A stretch of DNA of 64,000 nt from positions 124,001 through 188,000 of the forward strand of contig CCRI01000013.1 of NCBI GenBank assembly GCA_000985875.1, in the 5' to 3' direction. Origin of the DNA: Neorhizobium galegae bv. officinalis. GTDB lineage: Bacteria > Pseudomonadota > Alphaproteobacteria > Rhizobiales > Rhizobiaceae. The first letter of the stretch is position 1. Every line of letters begins with the position of its first letter. Below the pieces are notes generated by a model, which was not told the DNA's origin, ran no database searches, and saw nothing but the letters and a program-made list of their open reading frames with translations. Both the position numbers and the translations under genes were made by a program. Positions 33,320 to 42,150 of the stretch are shown piece after piece.

Positions 33320-34366
33320 TCAAGACCTGGGCTTTGCTGACGATTTTCTGGGGATGAGGGTCGGAGCCGAAATACGGATTCGATCGTCAACCGAGGTGGC
33401 GCCGCTTGTGAGCAAATCCAAAGCGTTTGACGCAATCTGCTCGAAGGGGACCCGCAGTGTCGTCAGCGGTGTCGGAAGATGACTGACGATCGGGATATCG
33501 TTGTATCCCACGACTGAAACATCGTTGGGTACGGATATTCCGAGGCGTGAAAGGCCGGAAAGAGCACCGATCGCGGTATTGTCGTTCACGGCGAAGATCG
33601 CCGTCGGGCGATCTTCGAGGCGCATGAGCTGCAGGGCCGCATCTGCTCCGGCGTCGATCCCGAAGGTCGACGGCACAATGCAATCGGGGCGGACCGAGAT
33701 AGCGGCCTCTTCCAGAGCCTGCCTGTAACCTTCAACGCGCCCGCGCGAGCTGGAGGCATATGAAGGACCGGCAATTGCTCCGATACGACGATGACCGAGG
33801 TCCAGGAGGTGGCGCGTCGCCAGATATCCACCCAGCCTGTCGTCGCCGACCGAAGACAGGCTCCGCCCATCCGTACGCAACGCCAGGACAAAAGGTACAC
33901 CCCGAGCCCCCAGCTCGTCAGGAAAATCGTCATCCTCACGTGCCGTCGAAAGGATCAATCCGTCGACGCCTCGTTTCAGAAGAGACTCGGCGGCAAGTCT
34001 GTCGGCCTTCGGCTTGTCGTCCGTTGTTGCGACAATCGCGAAACGCCCACTTTTGCTGCATGCTTTTGCCAGGGCTTCATAAAGCATTGCCATGACGGTA
34101 TCGGTCAGCCGGGGCACGATCACGCCAACCGTCATCGTGTTCCCCCGTCGGAGGCTCGCCGCGGAGACGTCTCTGACATAACCCATGTCTTCGGCGATTT
34201 TTCGGACGCGGCGCGAGGTTTCGTTGTCGGATCGGGGCAGTCGCTCATCGAGGATGCGCGACACTGTCGATTTCGAAACGCCGGCTGCCGACGCAACGTC
34301 AAGGATGGTCACCCGTGCCTGACGGTTCGCTTCTTCGGGCCTTGAATCCATTTCGCTTTTTTCCAT
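33320..34366 (-). CDS. LacI-family transcriptional repressor
   Basis: About 348 residues. The N-terminal LacI helix-turn-helix is VTILDVASAAGVSKSTVSRI followed by the hinge region near residue 55. The periplasmic-binding-protein-like effector domain follows, with GVIVPRLTDTVMAML, DGLILSTAREDDD, GDDRLGGYLATRHLLDLGHR and FAVNDNTAIGALSGL. The start is uncertain: ATGs at 34399, 34366 and 34351 are in frame and none has a strong ribosome site. It is divergent from the DHDPS-family gene, whose promoter carries a perfect LacI-type palindrome, so it probably represses that operon until a sugar-acid inducer binds. Confidence 0.9.
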   Translation of the reverse strand: MEKSEMDSRPEEANRQARVTILDVASAAGVSKSTVSRILDERLPRSDNETSRRVRKIAEDMGYVRDVSAASLRRGNTMTVGVIVPRLTDTVMAMLYEALAKACSKSGRFAIVATTDDKPKADRLAAESLLKRGVDGLILSTAREDDDFPDELGARGVPFVLALRTDGRSLSSVGDDRLGGYLATRHLLDLGHRRIGAIAGPSYASSSRGRVEGYRQALEEAAISVRPDCIVPSTFGIDAGADAALQLMRLEDRPTAIFAVNDNTAIGALSGLSRLGISVPNDVSVVGYNDIPIVSHLPTPLTTLRVPFEQIASNALDLLTSGATSVDDRIRISAPTLIPRKSSAKPRS

Positions 34367-34414
34367 CTGCAGCGTTCTCGCTATCAACGCCCCAACCATG
34401 CAACAAAAAAAATG

Positions 34415-34456
34415 TTGACTCCAGTAAAATCGGAAACGATAGTGGGAACGTTCCCA
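34415..34456 (+). promoter_or_regulatory. Sigma-70-type promoter with LacI-type operator
   Basis: TTGACT at 34415-34420, 17 bases, then GATAGT at 34438-34443 form a good housekeeping promoter facing the DHDPS-family gene. TGGGAACGTTCCCA at 34443-34456 is a perfect 14-base palindrome with the central CG usual in LacI-family operators. It overlaps the -10 and start site, which is an ideal repression position. Confidence 0.75.
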
Positions 34457-34515
34457 TTAACGATCCCATCGCTGATCACGAATGCGGACAGCGGCTATCC
34501 AGGAGGAGAAAACCT

Positions 34516-35463
34516 ATGCCAACGATGGATCTGAGAGGCCTGAGCCCGGCACCCGTTACCGCGTTTACCCGCGACGGAGAAGTCGATTATCCGGCCAATG
34601 CCCGTATCGCCAAATGGCTTTCAGGCATGGACGGCGTCAAGAGCCTGGTTATCCTTGGCCATGCCGGCGAAGGTACGTTCCTGACCGAGGAAGAGCGCCT
34701 GAAGCTCATCCGCACCTATGTCGAAGCCGTCGATGGTCAGGTTCCAATCATTGCTGGCATCACCGGGGAGGGCACCAAGGTCGCCGCCGAAGAAGCCAGG
34801 AAGTGCAAGTCTGCCGGCGCGACCGGTGCTCTTGTCTATCCGAACCATGGCTGGCTGCGTTTCGGGTTCCAGAAAGGCGCGCCGCAGGATCGCTACAAGG
34901 CCATCTGGCAGGAATCGGGCCTGCAGTGCATCCTGTTCCAGTACCCGGATGCCACCAAGGCTTCCTACGACCTGGACACCCAGCTTGCGATCGCGACCCA
35001 GGACGGCGTCGTCGCCACCAAAAATGGCGTCCGAAACATGAAGCGCTGGTACGTCGAGATTCCGGAACTCAAGAAGGCCAACCCGAACCTGCAGATCCTG
35101 AGCTGCCACGACGAATGGCTGCTACCGACCATGTTCGATGTCGACGGCCTGCTCGTCGGCTACGGCAACATCGCACCGGAGCTGCTGATCGACCTGATCA
35201 AGGCAGGAAAGGCGCAGAACTATCCGGAAGCCCGCGGGATCTTCGAACGTCTCCTTCCCGTCACCCGGGCGGTCTACCACCGTGGTTCCCATATGGAAGG
35301 CACCGTTGCCCTCAAGCTCGGGCTCGTCCATCGTGGTGTGCTTAACCATGCCACTATCCGCGAGCCGCTGAAGAACCTCGGCGAAAAGGCCGAAGCGGAG
35401 ATCTTTGCAGCCTTTGATGCTGCCGGCATCGGCCGGGTTGAGCAGCTTCTGGCAGCTGAGTGA
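34516..35463 (+). CDS. DHDPS-family aldolase/dehydratase
   Basis: The 315-residue TIM-barrel protein has Schiff-base Lys169 (VVATKNGVRN), Tyr143 (ILFQYPD) and a loop GHAGEGTFLT at 48-57 in place of the usual GTTGE(S/A).. motif. A strong AGGAGGAG ribosome site precedes ATG at 34516. The long WLRFGFQKGAPQDRYKAI segment is characteristic of a sugar-acid-related subgroup rather than lysine biosynthesis. It forms an operon-like unit with the MFS transporter, under LacI control. The substrate is probably a keto-deoxy acid or pyruvate adduct; not assigned. Confidence 0.85.
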   Translation: MPTMDLRGLSPAPVTAFTRDGEVDYPANARIAKWLSGMDGVKSLVILGHAGEGTFLTEEERLKLIRTYVEAVDGQVPIIAGITGEGTKVAAEEARKCKSAGATGALVYPNHGWLRFGFQKGAPQDRYKAIWQESGLQCILFQYPDATKASYDLDTQLAIATQDGVVATKNGVRNMKRWYVEIPELKKANPNLQILSCHDEWLLPTMFDVDGLLVGYGNIAPELLIDLIKAGKAQNYPEARGIFERLLPVTRAVYHRGSHMEGTVALKLGLVHRGVLNHATIREPLKNLGEKAEAEIFAAFDAAGIGRVEQLLAAE

Positions 35464-35464
35464 C

Positions 35465-35495
35465 AGAGGACGCCCCGCCTCTCAAGCGGGGCCTC
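35465..35495 (+). terminator. G+C-rich hairpin after DHDPS-family gene
   Basis: GCCCCGC and GCGGGGC pair around CTCTCAA, flanked by GAGG/CCTC that can extend the stem. It begins two bases after the stop. A short TCTTA follows. Partial termination before the MFS gene is likely. Confidence 0.6.
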
Positions 35496-35695
35496 TTACG
35501 GGAAGGGGATTGCGGGCGCATCGGGGAGTGATGCATCGCAGTCGCACCGTCTGTCATGCTGGTGCATGGCTCGCCGATAAGAGAGCCGTGCCTTCCGGAT
35601 ATACAGCGATACCAAGCCCAAGGGTCCCGTAGTTTAAGACATCCAACGCGTAGGTTCGACGCCAGACCGGGAGGGTCAGGCGAAGGGAGGAAAAC

Positions 35696-37078
35696 ATGAA
35701 CATCGAACAACGGATGACCGCGCCGTCGCCGACCGTCGATACCCAAGCTGAAATCAGCGCCCGCCTTGAACGGCTGCCGGTCACCCGGGAGGTCTTCTGG
35801 GCCCGAAATATCGTCGGCGCAGCGACGTTCTTTGACGGTTACACCGTCATTGCCATCGCCTACGCCATGCCGGTTCTTGTCCGCGAGTGGGGTTTGACCC
35901 CGGGACAGACGGGTATGATCCTGTCGATGGGTTATCTCGGGCAGTTGATTGGCGCCATTTGCTTTGGCTGGCTTGCCGAACGGATCGGCCGTCTCAAAGT
36001 GCTGATGTTCACCATCCTGCTATTCGTCAGCATGGACGTCGCATGCCTTTTTGCGGCCGGGGCCGGCATGATGATGGCGTTCCGCTTCATCCAAGGTATC
36101 GGAACCGGCGGCGAAGTTCCGGTCGCAAGTGCCTATATCAACGAGTTGATTGGGTCGAAGGGGCGCGGACGCTTCTTCCTTCTGTATGAGGTCATGTTTC
36201 TGCTCGGCCTCGTCGGCGCGGGCCTGATTGGCTATTTCATGGTCCCAGCCTATGGCTGGAAGGCGATGTTCGTCGTCGGCCTGATCCCTGCGATCCTCAT
36301 GATCCCGCTACGCTGGTTCCTCCATGAATCACCGCGCTGGCTGGCCGCCAACGGCCGCCATGCGGAAGCCGATCGCATCGTCACCAAGCTGGAGAACAGT
36401 GCTCGTGCTGCCGGCAAGGAGCTGCCGGAGCCGAAAATCGTAGCCGCCCCCGTCCGTCGTCGATCGGACTGGCGCGAACTTTTCCAGGGCATCTACCTTA
36501 AGCGCACACTGTCGATCTGGGCGATGTGGTTCTGTGCCTATATGGTCGCCAACGGGACGATCACCTGGCTTCCGACCCTTTACCGCCAGACATTCAACTT
36601 GCCGCTGGAAACCAGCATCCTATACGGGTTTATCACCTCGGTCGGTGGCGTGATCGCGGCGGTTATCTGCGCACTGCTCATCGACAAGGTCGGTCGCAAG
36701 CGCTGGTACACGGGTGCCCTTCTGATCGCACCAATCCCGCTTGTCATCCTCGCCTGGCTGGGTGCGACGTCGGCAACACAGGTCCTGATTCTGGCCGGCC
36801 TCGCCTACGCCATCGTGCAAACCGTGACTTTCTCGCTCTACCTTTATTCCGCGGAAATCTACCCGACCCGCCTTCGTGCCATTGGCACCGGTACAGGCAG
36901 CGCCTGGCTTCGTCTCGGATCTTCCGCGGGGCCTATCGCGGTGGGTTGGGTCATGTCTTCGATGGGCATCCAGTATGTCTTTGGCGCATTCGCAGCGATC
37001 CTTCTCGTTGGCGCCCTGGTGACGGCCCTCTTCGCGGTCGAGACCAAGGGTCAGGTTCTGGAGGAACTTTCGCCGTAA
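35696..37078 (+). CDS. MFS transporter (AAHS/MHS-like organic acid or sugar-acid porter)
   Basis: The 460-residue membrane protein has 12 predicted helices. The MFS loop 2-3 motif is GWLAERIGRLKVL, near residues 90-102, an EVPVASAYINE segment lies in helix 4-5, and the second-half equivalent is LIDKVGRKRW. The first helix carries FFDGYTVIAIAYAMP, the DGYD-like signature of aromatic or aliphatic acid:proton symporters. It lies downstream of the LacI-controlled DHDPS-family gene and probably imports that pathway's acid substrate. A strong terminator follows. Confidence 0.9.
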   Translation: MNIEQRMTAPSPTVDTQAEISARLERLPVTREVFWARNIVGAATFFDGYTVIAIAYAMPVLVREWGLTPGQTGMILSMGYLGQLIGAICFGWLAERIGRLKVLMFTILLFVSMDVACLFAAGAGMMMAFRFIQGIGTGGEVPVASAYINELIGSKGRGRFFLLYEVMFLLGLVGAGLIGYFMVPAYGWKAMFVVGLIPAILMIPLRWFLHESPRWLAANGRHAEADRIVTKLENSARAAGKELPEPKIVAAPVRRRSDWRELFQGIYLKRTLSIWAMWFCAYMVANGTITWLPTLYRQTFNLPLETSILYGFITSVGGVIAAVICALLIDKVGRKRWYTGALLIAPIPLVILAWLGATSATQVLILAGLAYAIVQTVTFSLYLYSAEIYPTRLRAIGTGTGSAWLRLGSSAGPIAVGWVMSSMGIQYVFGAFAAILLVGALVTALFAVETKGQVLEELSP

Positions 37079-37102
37079 AGGGTACTATTCCTTTCGAAGA
37101 GG

Positions 37103-37138
37103 GACGGTGGCTTGGCGTGTAACCGCCAAGCCACCGTC
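37103..37138 (+). terminator. Long perfect hairpin after MFS gene
   Basis: GACGGTGGCTTGGCG and CGCCAAGCCACCGTC form a perfect 15-pair stem with loop TGTAAC, 24 bases after the stop and followed by ATATATAG. It ends the LacI-regulated unit and may also serve the opposing strand. Confidence 0.75.
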
Positions 37139-37271
37139 ATATATAGGCTTCGGTAGGGTTGGGTTCGCCAGGCTGCGGTGATCGAGCCTGCTCAAGAAGG
37201 ACTTCGCGGGCTCGGTCGGCAAACGGGATCCTGGAACTTGATTCATCCCCGACCACCCGGGCAGAGTAGAT

Positions 37272-38558
37272 TTAATCGGAGGCTTGAGCGGTCTCTGGAG
37301 CATGGACCATCAGACAGTTCCGGCCGGCCTTCTTGGCAAGGTAGAGCGCGGCGTCCGCCTGGCGCTGAAGATGTTCCGCGGAAACGAATTCCCCGTCTTG
37401 CATCACCGCCGCTAATCCAATGCTGACAGTGACATAGGGAACGACACGAGAGGCGGGGTTCGGAAGTGACGCCGCTTCGACCCGGCTGCGAATTCTTTCG
37501 GCGACAATCCTGGCCTCCTGTTCGTCAGTGCCGGGGAGAAAGACGAGAAACTCTTCGCCTCCGTAACGGGCGACCTGGTCCCGCTCGTCTCTCATACTGC
37601 TTTGAATGATGCCGGCAACCTTCACCAGGCAGCGATCGCCTTCGGCATGCCCGAGACTGTCGTTGAGGCGCTTGAAGTCATCGACATCGCACATCAGCAT
37701 CGCTGCACCTCTGGCTCGTGTCAGGTCCTGGTTCCAGAACCGATAGAGCGTTTCCATCATCGAGCGCCGGTTGGCGACGCCGGTCAGCGGATCGGTTTGT
37801 GCAAGCAGTTCCAGCTGGGAATTGGCATCAGCAAGCTCGGCAAGGCGACTTCGGTCCCGCAACTCGAGCAGGAAGCTCTTGTGAGCCAAGATCGTGGCGG
37901 TGCGCCGGGCAACGATGGTTGCTGCCACGCCGCTCGCAAAAAAGAGCGTGCCGGCTACGGCACTCCCCACCTCGATACCTGGATTGTGCAGTTGAAACAC
38001 GAGGTAGATACCAAGGGCCGAAGCACCGATCGCCACGGCCCAGCCAAGCAGGATGGGAAAGATAATGATGGCAGTGACGGCCACAAAAAGCATGATGGTC
38101 AGATGGCGCTCATAAAACTCGCCACCGGCGCTGACGCCCACCAGGGCGACGGACAGGAGGATGAAAAAGACCGACGTCAGGAGGAGAACTCCCTGCAGCC
38201 ACAAAGCGCGTGGCCGCAGAAAGGTCATCGCGGCGACGAGCGCCGCGGGGGGAAGGATGGATGCCGGCCAAAGCATCGACATCACGGTATGGGTGGGAAG
38301 CAGGATTGCGTAGAGGCCCAATGTCAGAACATCGAGCACGATGACCCAGATCATCCACGCGCGGATGATCTTGGCAGTTTGCGGCCAGGAGCGTTCGCGA
38401 AAAAGCCGGGCCAGCTCTCCGTGGAGCCGGATATTGCGCGTGCGCCCACCCAGTAGACGCTCGACTTGTTCCACAATGGCCGGGCTCGGCCTTTGGAGAG
38501 GTTTCCGCGAAGACGCCCTTGCCGATTCGGTAGAACCTGTGATTCGCTCAGCGTCCAT
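37272..38558 (-). CDS. Membrane diguanylate cyclase (GGDEF)
   Basis: The 428-residue protein has about six membrane helices between residues 65 and 220 (AWMIWVIVLDVLTLGLYAIL is the first), a short linker and a GGDEF domain. The active-site motif is GGEEF at 333-337 with LTGVANRR upstream, so it should synthesise cyclic di-GMP from two GTP. The product-inhibition site, normally RxxD five residues before GGEEF, reads DERD here and lacks the arginine. It is 91 bases downstream of the histidine kinase gene on the same strand and may be cotranscribed. Confidence 0.9.
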   Translation of the reverse strand: MDAERITGSTESARASSRKPLQRPSPAIVEQVERLLGGRTRNIRLHGELARLFRERSWPQTAKIIRAWMIWVIVLDVLTLGLYAILLPTHTVMSMLWPASILPPAALVAAMTFLRPRALWLQGVLLLTSVFFILLSVALVGVSAGGEFYERHLTIMLFVAVTAIIIFPILLGWAVAIGASALGIYLVFQLHNPGIEVGSAVAGTLFFASGVAATIVARRTATILAHKSFLLELRDRSRLAELADANSQLELLAQTDPLTGVANRRSMMETLYRFWNQDLTRARGAAMLMCDVDDFKRLNDSLGHAEGDRCLVKVAGIIQSSMRDERDQVARYGGEEFLVFLPGTDEQEARIVAERIRSRVEAASLPNPASRVVPYVTVSIGLAAVMQDGEFVSAEHLQRQADAALYLAKKAGRNCLMVHAPETAQASD

Positions 38559-38649
38559 GAGCCGGATTTAGGGCCCGGGTGACCGGGGGCAAGATGGGTT
38601 ATCGAACCGATCGGAGCCGGGTCCGCAATCACCTCGAGCCTGCGTGTTG

Positions 38650-41085
38650 TTACTTTGAGGACTGGACCTCAAGCGGCAGAGCCGACCGGTCGGGCAACGT
38701 CTGGGCCTTGTCATCCACGATTTGCTCAGGCCTCGCGATCGGCAGCTTGATCGTAAACACGGTTCCTTCACCCTTGACGCTGTCAACGTGGATTTCCCCG
38801 TTATGGAGTTCAACCACCTGTTTCACCAGGTTGAGGCCGATGCCCGTACCCGCGATACCGGACGAACTTCTGGCCCGGAAATAGCGCCCGAACATCTTGG
38901 GCAAGTCGTCCGCATCGATGCCTATGCCCTCGTCTCGAACGGTGATCTGGGCACAGTCGTCTTGCTGCCACCCCGTCACATAGACGTCCGGAGAGTCCGG
39001 CGCGTATTTGACGGCATTCGAGAAGAGATTGGTGAACACCTGCTCCAGCGCGGCACCGTCGCCATAGATAGTCGAGGGAAGCCGCTCCAGATCAAGCAGG
39101 AACCGGTGCGATTTGCGTATGCTTTCCTGCCGCGCGCTGCAGGTGCTGATGATGTCGCCCAATGCACATGGCTTGCGGACGATATCGAGGTGCCCGTGAT
39201 CCAGGCGTCCGACTGCGAGGATGCTTTCCATCAGCTCCAGCATTCGCGAAACGGCGCTGCGGATCTGCTCCGTCTTCTCGCCGATGAATTCCGATGTCAC
39301 CGCGTTCTTGCGACGAACCAGACGTTGCGCCGCGCCGTCGATGATCGAAAGCGGCGTCCGGAATTCGTGAGACGCCATGGAGACGAATTGCCGCTGCAAT
39401 TCGTTGACCTGCCGCTCTTGATCGAGCATCCGTTCCAGTTCCGCAGCCTGACGGGCAATTTCCGCAGTTCTGCTGCGCACTGTTTCCTCGAGATCGTCGC
39501 GATGCTGAAGCAGCGCCCTTTCCGCACGTTTTCGCTCGGTGACGTCGACTGCGGCAATCAGCGACGCCGGATGGGTGTCGAAGGCAAGTTGGCTCGAATA
39601 GATAAAGACCTCGATTTCGGCACCGCCAGCCGTCCGGTGCCGCTGGGAACGATTGGCGTCGCTCACCTGCTCCTCACCCGGCACCGCGGTTTTCATTCTT
39701 TCCCGATCCTCTGGTGAAAGGATGTCCAGAAGTGTCATGGAAAGAAAAAGGTCGCGATCATAACCGTAGTGATCGAGAGCGGCCTGGTTGACGTCGAGAA
39801 ATTGAAGGCTCTTCCGGTCCTGAACCCACATCGGCAGCGGGTTTCCTTCGAATAACAGCCGAAAGGACGCCTCGCGCATCTTGAGATCCGTGATGTCGAC
39901 GCGAATCCCGACGCTTCCGCCGCCCGAAACACGTCGTTCCTCGATCCGGACCCATCGGTTCCCCGGCAGGCGCTGCTCATGGGCACTCTTCGGCTCCGCG
40001 TGACGCGCCAATCTATCCGCCAGCCATTCCTCTTCACGGCCGATCGCGTCGGGATACTGGCCACGCTGCAGCCCGCTGCGAAGTCTCTCCTCGAAACCCA
40101 TGCCCTTGGCGAGGGGAGCACCACTATCGGCGTAAAGCTGTTCGTAGCGGCGATTCCACATCACAAATCGATCGTCTTCATCGAACAGTGCCAGGCCTTC
40201 CGGGACGACTTCGAAGGCGGCCAGCAGGCGCGCATGGGCGGCTCTTGCTTCCTGCTCTGCGCGCTCGGCCTGCGCATGAGCTTGAGCAAGAGATCGTTCG
40301 GCCAATCGCGCCTCGGTAACGTCCTCATGCGTTGACACCCAGCCTCCGTCAGCCGTGCGCTGATGACAGCCTCGGATGACCTTGCCCGATCTCAGTTCCT
40401 TGATCCAGACTTGCGAGGAAGCGCCGGCGTTCGTGTCTTCAGCCCATGCGAGGTATTCCTCTCTGGACATCGTTGGAAAGGCTCCGACTTCGTCCCTCAA
40501 CTTTATGATGTCTTCGAGCGACTGTCCGGGATGGATCAAGGCCGGATCGACGCCGTAAACCTCGGCATAGCGACTGTTGGACAAGGCCAATGTGCCGTCC
40601 GCATGGAAGAGACAGACGCCCTGGCTCATGCTCGCAAGTGCAGTCCGAAGCTGTTCGTCCTGGTCAAGGATCTGCTTGCGACTGCGGCTTGATGCGAGTT
40701 GCGCGTTGACGCGCGCACCCAGTTCCCTGCTGTCGATCGTGCTTGAGACACAGTCAGCCGCACCGGCCTCAAAACCAGCGATCCTTCCATCGATATCGCC
40801 CTCGGGAGTGACCAGGATCACCGGTATTTCAGACGTCACCGAACTGCGTTTCAGCTGGCGGCAGATCTGCACGCCGCACAGGCCCGCGAATTGAATGTCG
40901 AGCAGGATAAGGTGGGGTTGTGATCCCTCCACGATCGTTTGCAGGTTCTCCAGGCGGTCACACGCTGGAACAACCGACAGCTCGATGTTTCCCACCGGAA
41001 GTCGATCGAGGTCCAGCTTGGCTGCATCGGTGCCCATGACCAGAACATCCGTCGGCAGATGAGCGATGTTTCGGGTGACCAGCAT
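38650..41085 (-). CDS. PAS-rich sensor histidine kinase with N-terminal pseudo-receiver
   Basis: About 811 residues from ATG at 41085; a GTG at 41199 would add 38. The order is: a receiver-like domain (1-125) with the phosphoacceptor Asp63 in LILLDIQFAG; three PAS domains near 145-260, 285-400 and 410-520 (MSQGVCLFHADG, VPEGLALFDEDD, NPLPMWVQDRKS); a short coiled coil; HisKA with His573 in MASHEFRTPLS; and an ATPase domain with N-box NLFSNAVKYAP, DEGIGID and GTGIGLNLVK. No membrane helix is evident, so it is a cytoplasmic sensor. The receiver lacks the usual acidic pair and lysine. No dedicated response regulator is adjacent; the neighbouring cyclase is a possible functional partner. Confidence 0.88.
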   Translation of the reverse strand: MLVTRNIAHLPTDVLVMGTDAAKLDLDRLPVGNIELSVVPACDRLENLQTIVEGSQPHLILLDIQFAGLCGVQICRQLKRSSVTSEIPVILVTPEGDIDGRIAGFEAGAADCVSSTIDSRELGARVNAQLASSRSRKQILDQDEQLRTALASMSQGVCLFHADGTLALSNSRYAEVYGVDPALIHPGQSLEDIIKLRDEVGAFPTMSREEYLAWAEDTNAGASSQVWIKELRSGKVIRGCHQRTADGGWVSTHEDVTEARLAERSLAQAHAQAERAEQEARAAHARLLAAFEVVPEGLALFDEDDRFVMWNRRYEQLYADSGAPLAKGMGFEERLRSGLQRGQYPDAIGREEEWLADRLARHAEPKSAHEQRLPGNRWVRIEERRVSGGGSVGIRVDITDLKMREASFRLLFEGNPLPMWVQDRKSLQFLDVNQAALDHYGYDRDLFLSMTLLDILSPEDRERMKTAVPGEEQVSDANRSQRHRTAGGAEIEVFIYSSQLAFDTHPASLIAAVDVTERKRAERALLQHRDDLEETVRSRTAEIARQAAELERMLDQERQVNELQRQFVSMASHEFRTPLSIIDGAAQRLVRRKNAVTSEFIGEKTEQIRSAVSRMLELMESILAVGRLDHGHLDIVRKPCALGDIISTCSARQESIRKSHRFLLDLERLPSTIYGDGAALEQVFTNLFSNAVKYAPDSPDVYVTGWQQDDCAQITVRDEGIGIDADDLPKMFGRYFRARSSSGIAGTGIGLNLVKQVVELHNGEIHVDSVKGEGTVFTIKLPIARPEQIVDDKAQTLPDRSALPLEVQSSK

Positions 41086-41266
41086 CGGAGCGACCCGGCC
41101 GTCCGGGGCCGCGGGCAGCGACGATGAATGTAACTGAAGGGGAACCGCTGTCGTCAATGAAGATCGCCTACCATTCCGCGCTGGCCTATTGCACCTCACA
41201 ATACGTATTGAGCGTTAAGGAGAGCTTATGTGCCCTGTCGCGGGACCTGGTGGCACCCGCTGCCTC

Positions 41267-42139
41267 TCAGCTTTCGTGCATGACATAGTCGCGCATGACC
41301 GTGCCGAGCTTGGCGAGATTGGCTTTCAATTCGTCATAACCGGCGATTTTCTCGCGGGTATTCTCGTCCATGTAGAGTTTGCGGTTGAGTTCGATCTGGA
41401 TGCTGTGGCGGTTTTTTCCAGGCGAGCTGTAGGCCGAAACCAGCTCGGCCCCCTTGAACGGCACGTTGAGCGACACCGAATAACCGAACCCCTCCAGCGT
41501 CTCGACCACCAGTTTCACGAAATCCGGCTCGCTCGACACGCCCTCATAGTCGCCGACCACGATGTCCTTGCGGACGGTGCCGGCCGGATCGGGCGAGAGC
41601 ACATGGCCGATCGCCGGCATCGAGTGGCAGTTGACGTGATAGACCTTGCCGAAGGCGGCATGGGTTTCGTCGAGCAGCCGCACCATTTCGCGGTGGTAGG
41701 GCCGCCAATAGGTGTCGATACGGTCCTCCAGTTCCTTCACTGTCAACTTGCGACCATACATCGGTGTGTTGCCCCAGGCGTAACGCCAGGTGAGCCCCAT
41801 GCCGCGGCGGGCCGAGGCGCTGTCGCGCGTCGGATGAGGCCATTCTCCATCGACCATTTCCAGATCGACATCCTTCATCGACCGGTTGAGGTCGAGGAAA
41901 CTGCGGGGAAAATGGGCGATCAGCAGCGGGGCCCCGATCGAGGGTGCGAAGCCGAAGAGGTCGTCCACATAGGTGTCGGAAGCGGCGCGTACCAGTTCGT
42001 CGGAAGCGGTGCGTTCGAAATCCGGCAAGGTCAAGCCGCTATGGGGCGAGTCGAACACCATGGGGATGGCTGGCGCAGTCGGCGGAATGATCTCGAGAAC
42101 GCCGTCGATCTCGACGGGGGCAAAGGTCAGGTCGGTCAT
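41267..42139 (-). CDS. N-formylglutamate amidohydrolase family protein
   Basis: The 290-residue cytoplasmic enzyme matches the FGase family: FDSPHSGLTLP near 29, DTYVDDLFGFAP, DLNRSMKDVD, HVNCHSMPA (metal-ligand histidines near 167) and a late ELNRKLYMDE. FGases release formate from N-formylglutamate, the last step of one histidine pathway, but relatives cleave other N-acyl amino acids. It is the last gene of the operon starting at 50246, with gamma-glutamyltransferase immediately upstream. No hut genes are nearby, so a different amide substrate is likely. Confidence 0.87.
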   Translation of the reverse strand: MTDLTFAPVEIDGVLEIIPPTAPAIPMVFDSPHSGLTLPDFERTASDELVRAASDTYVDDLFGFAPSIGAPLLIAHFPRSFLDLNRSMKDVDLEMVDGEWPHPTRDSASARRGMGLTWRYAWGNTPMYGRKLTVKELEDRIDTYWRPYHREMVRLLDETHAAFGKVYHVNCHSMPAIGHVLSPDPAGTVRKDIVVGDYEGVSSEPDFVKLVVETLEGFGYSVSLNVPFKGAELVSAYSSPGKNRHSIQIELNRKLYMDENTREKIAGYDELKANLAKLGTVMRDYVMHES

Positions 42140-42150
42140 AGGAGTCTCGT

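Noticed and set aside
35621..35690. tRNA-like words (GTAGGTTCGACGCC) before the MFS gene
   Set aside because: A T-loop-like GGTTCGA is present but no acceptor stem, anticodon arm or matching 5' end could be folded.
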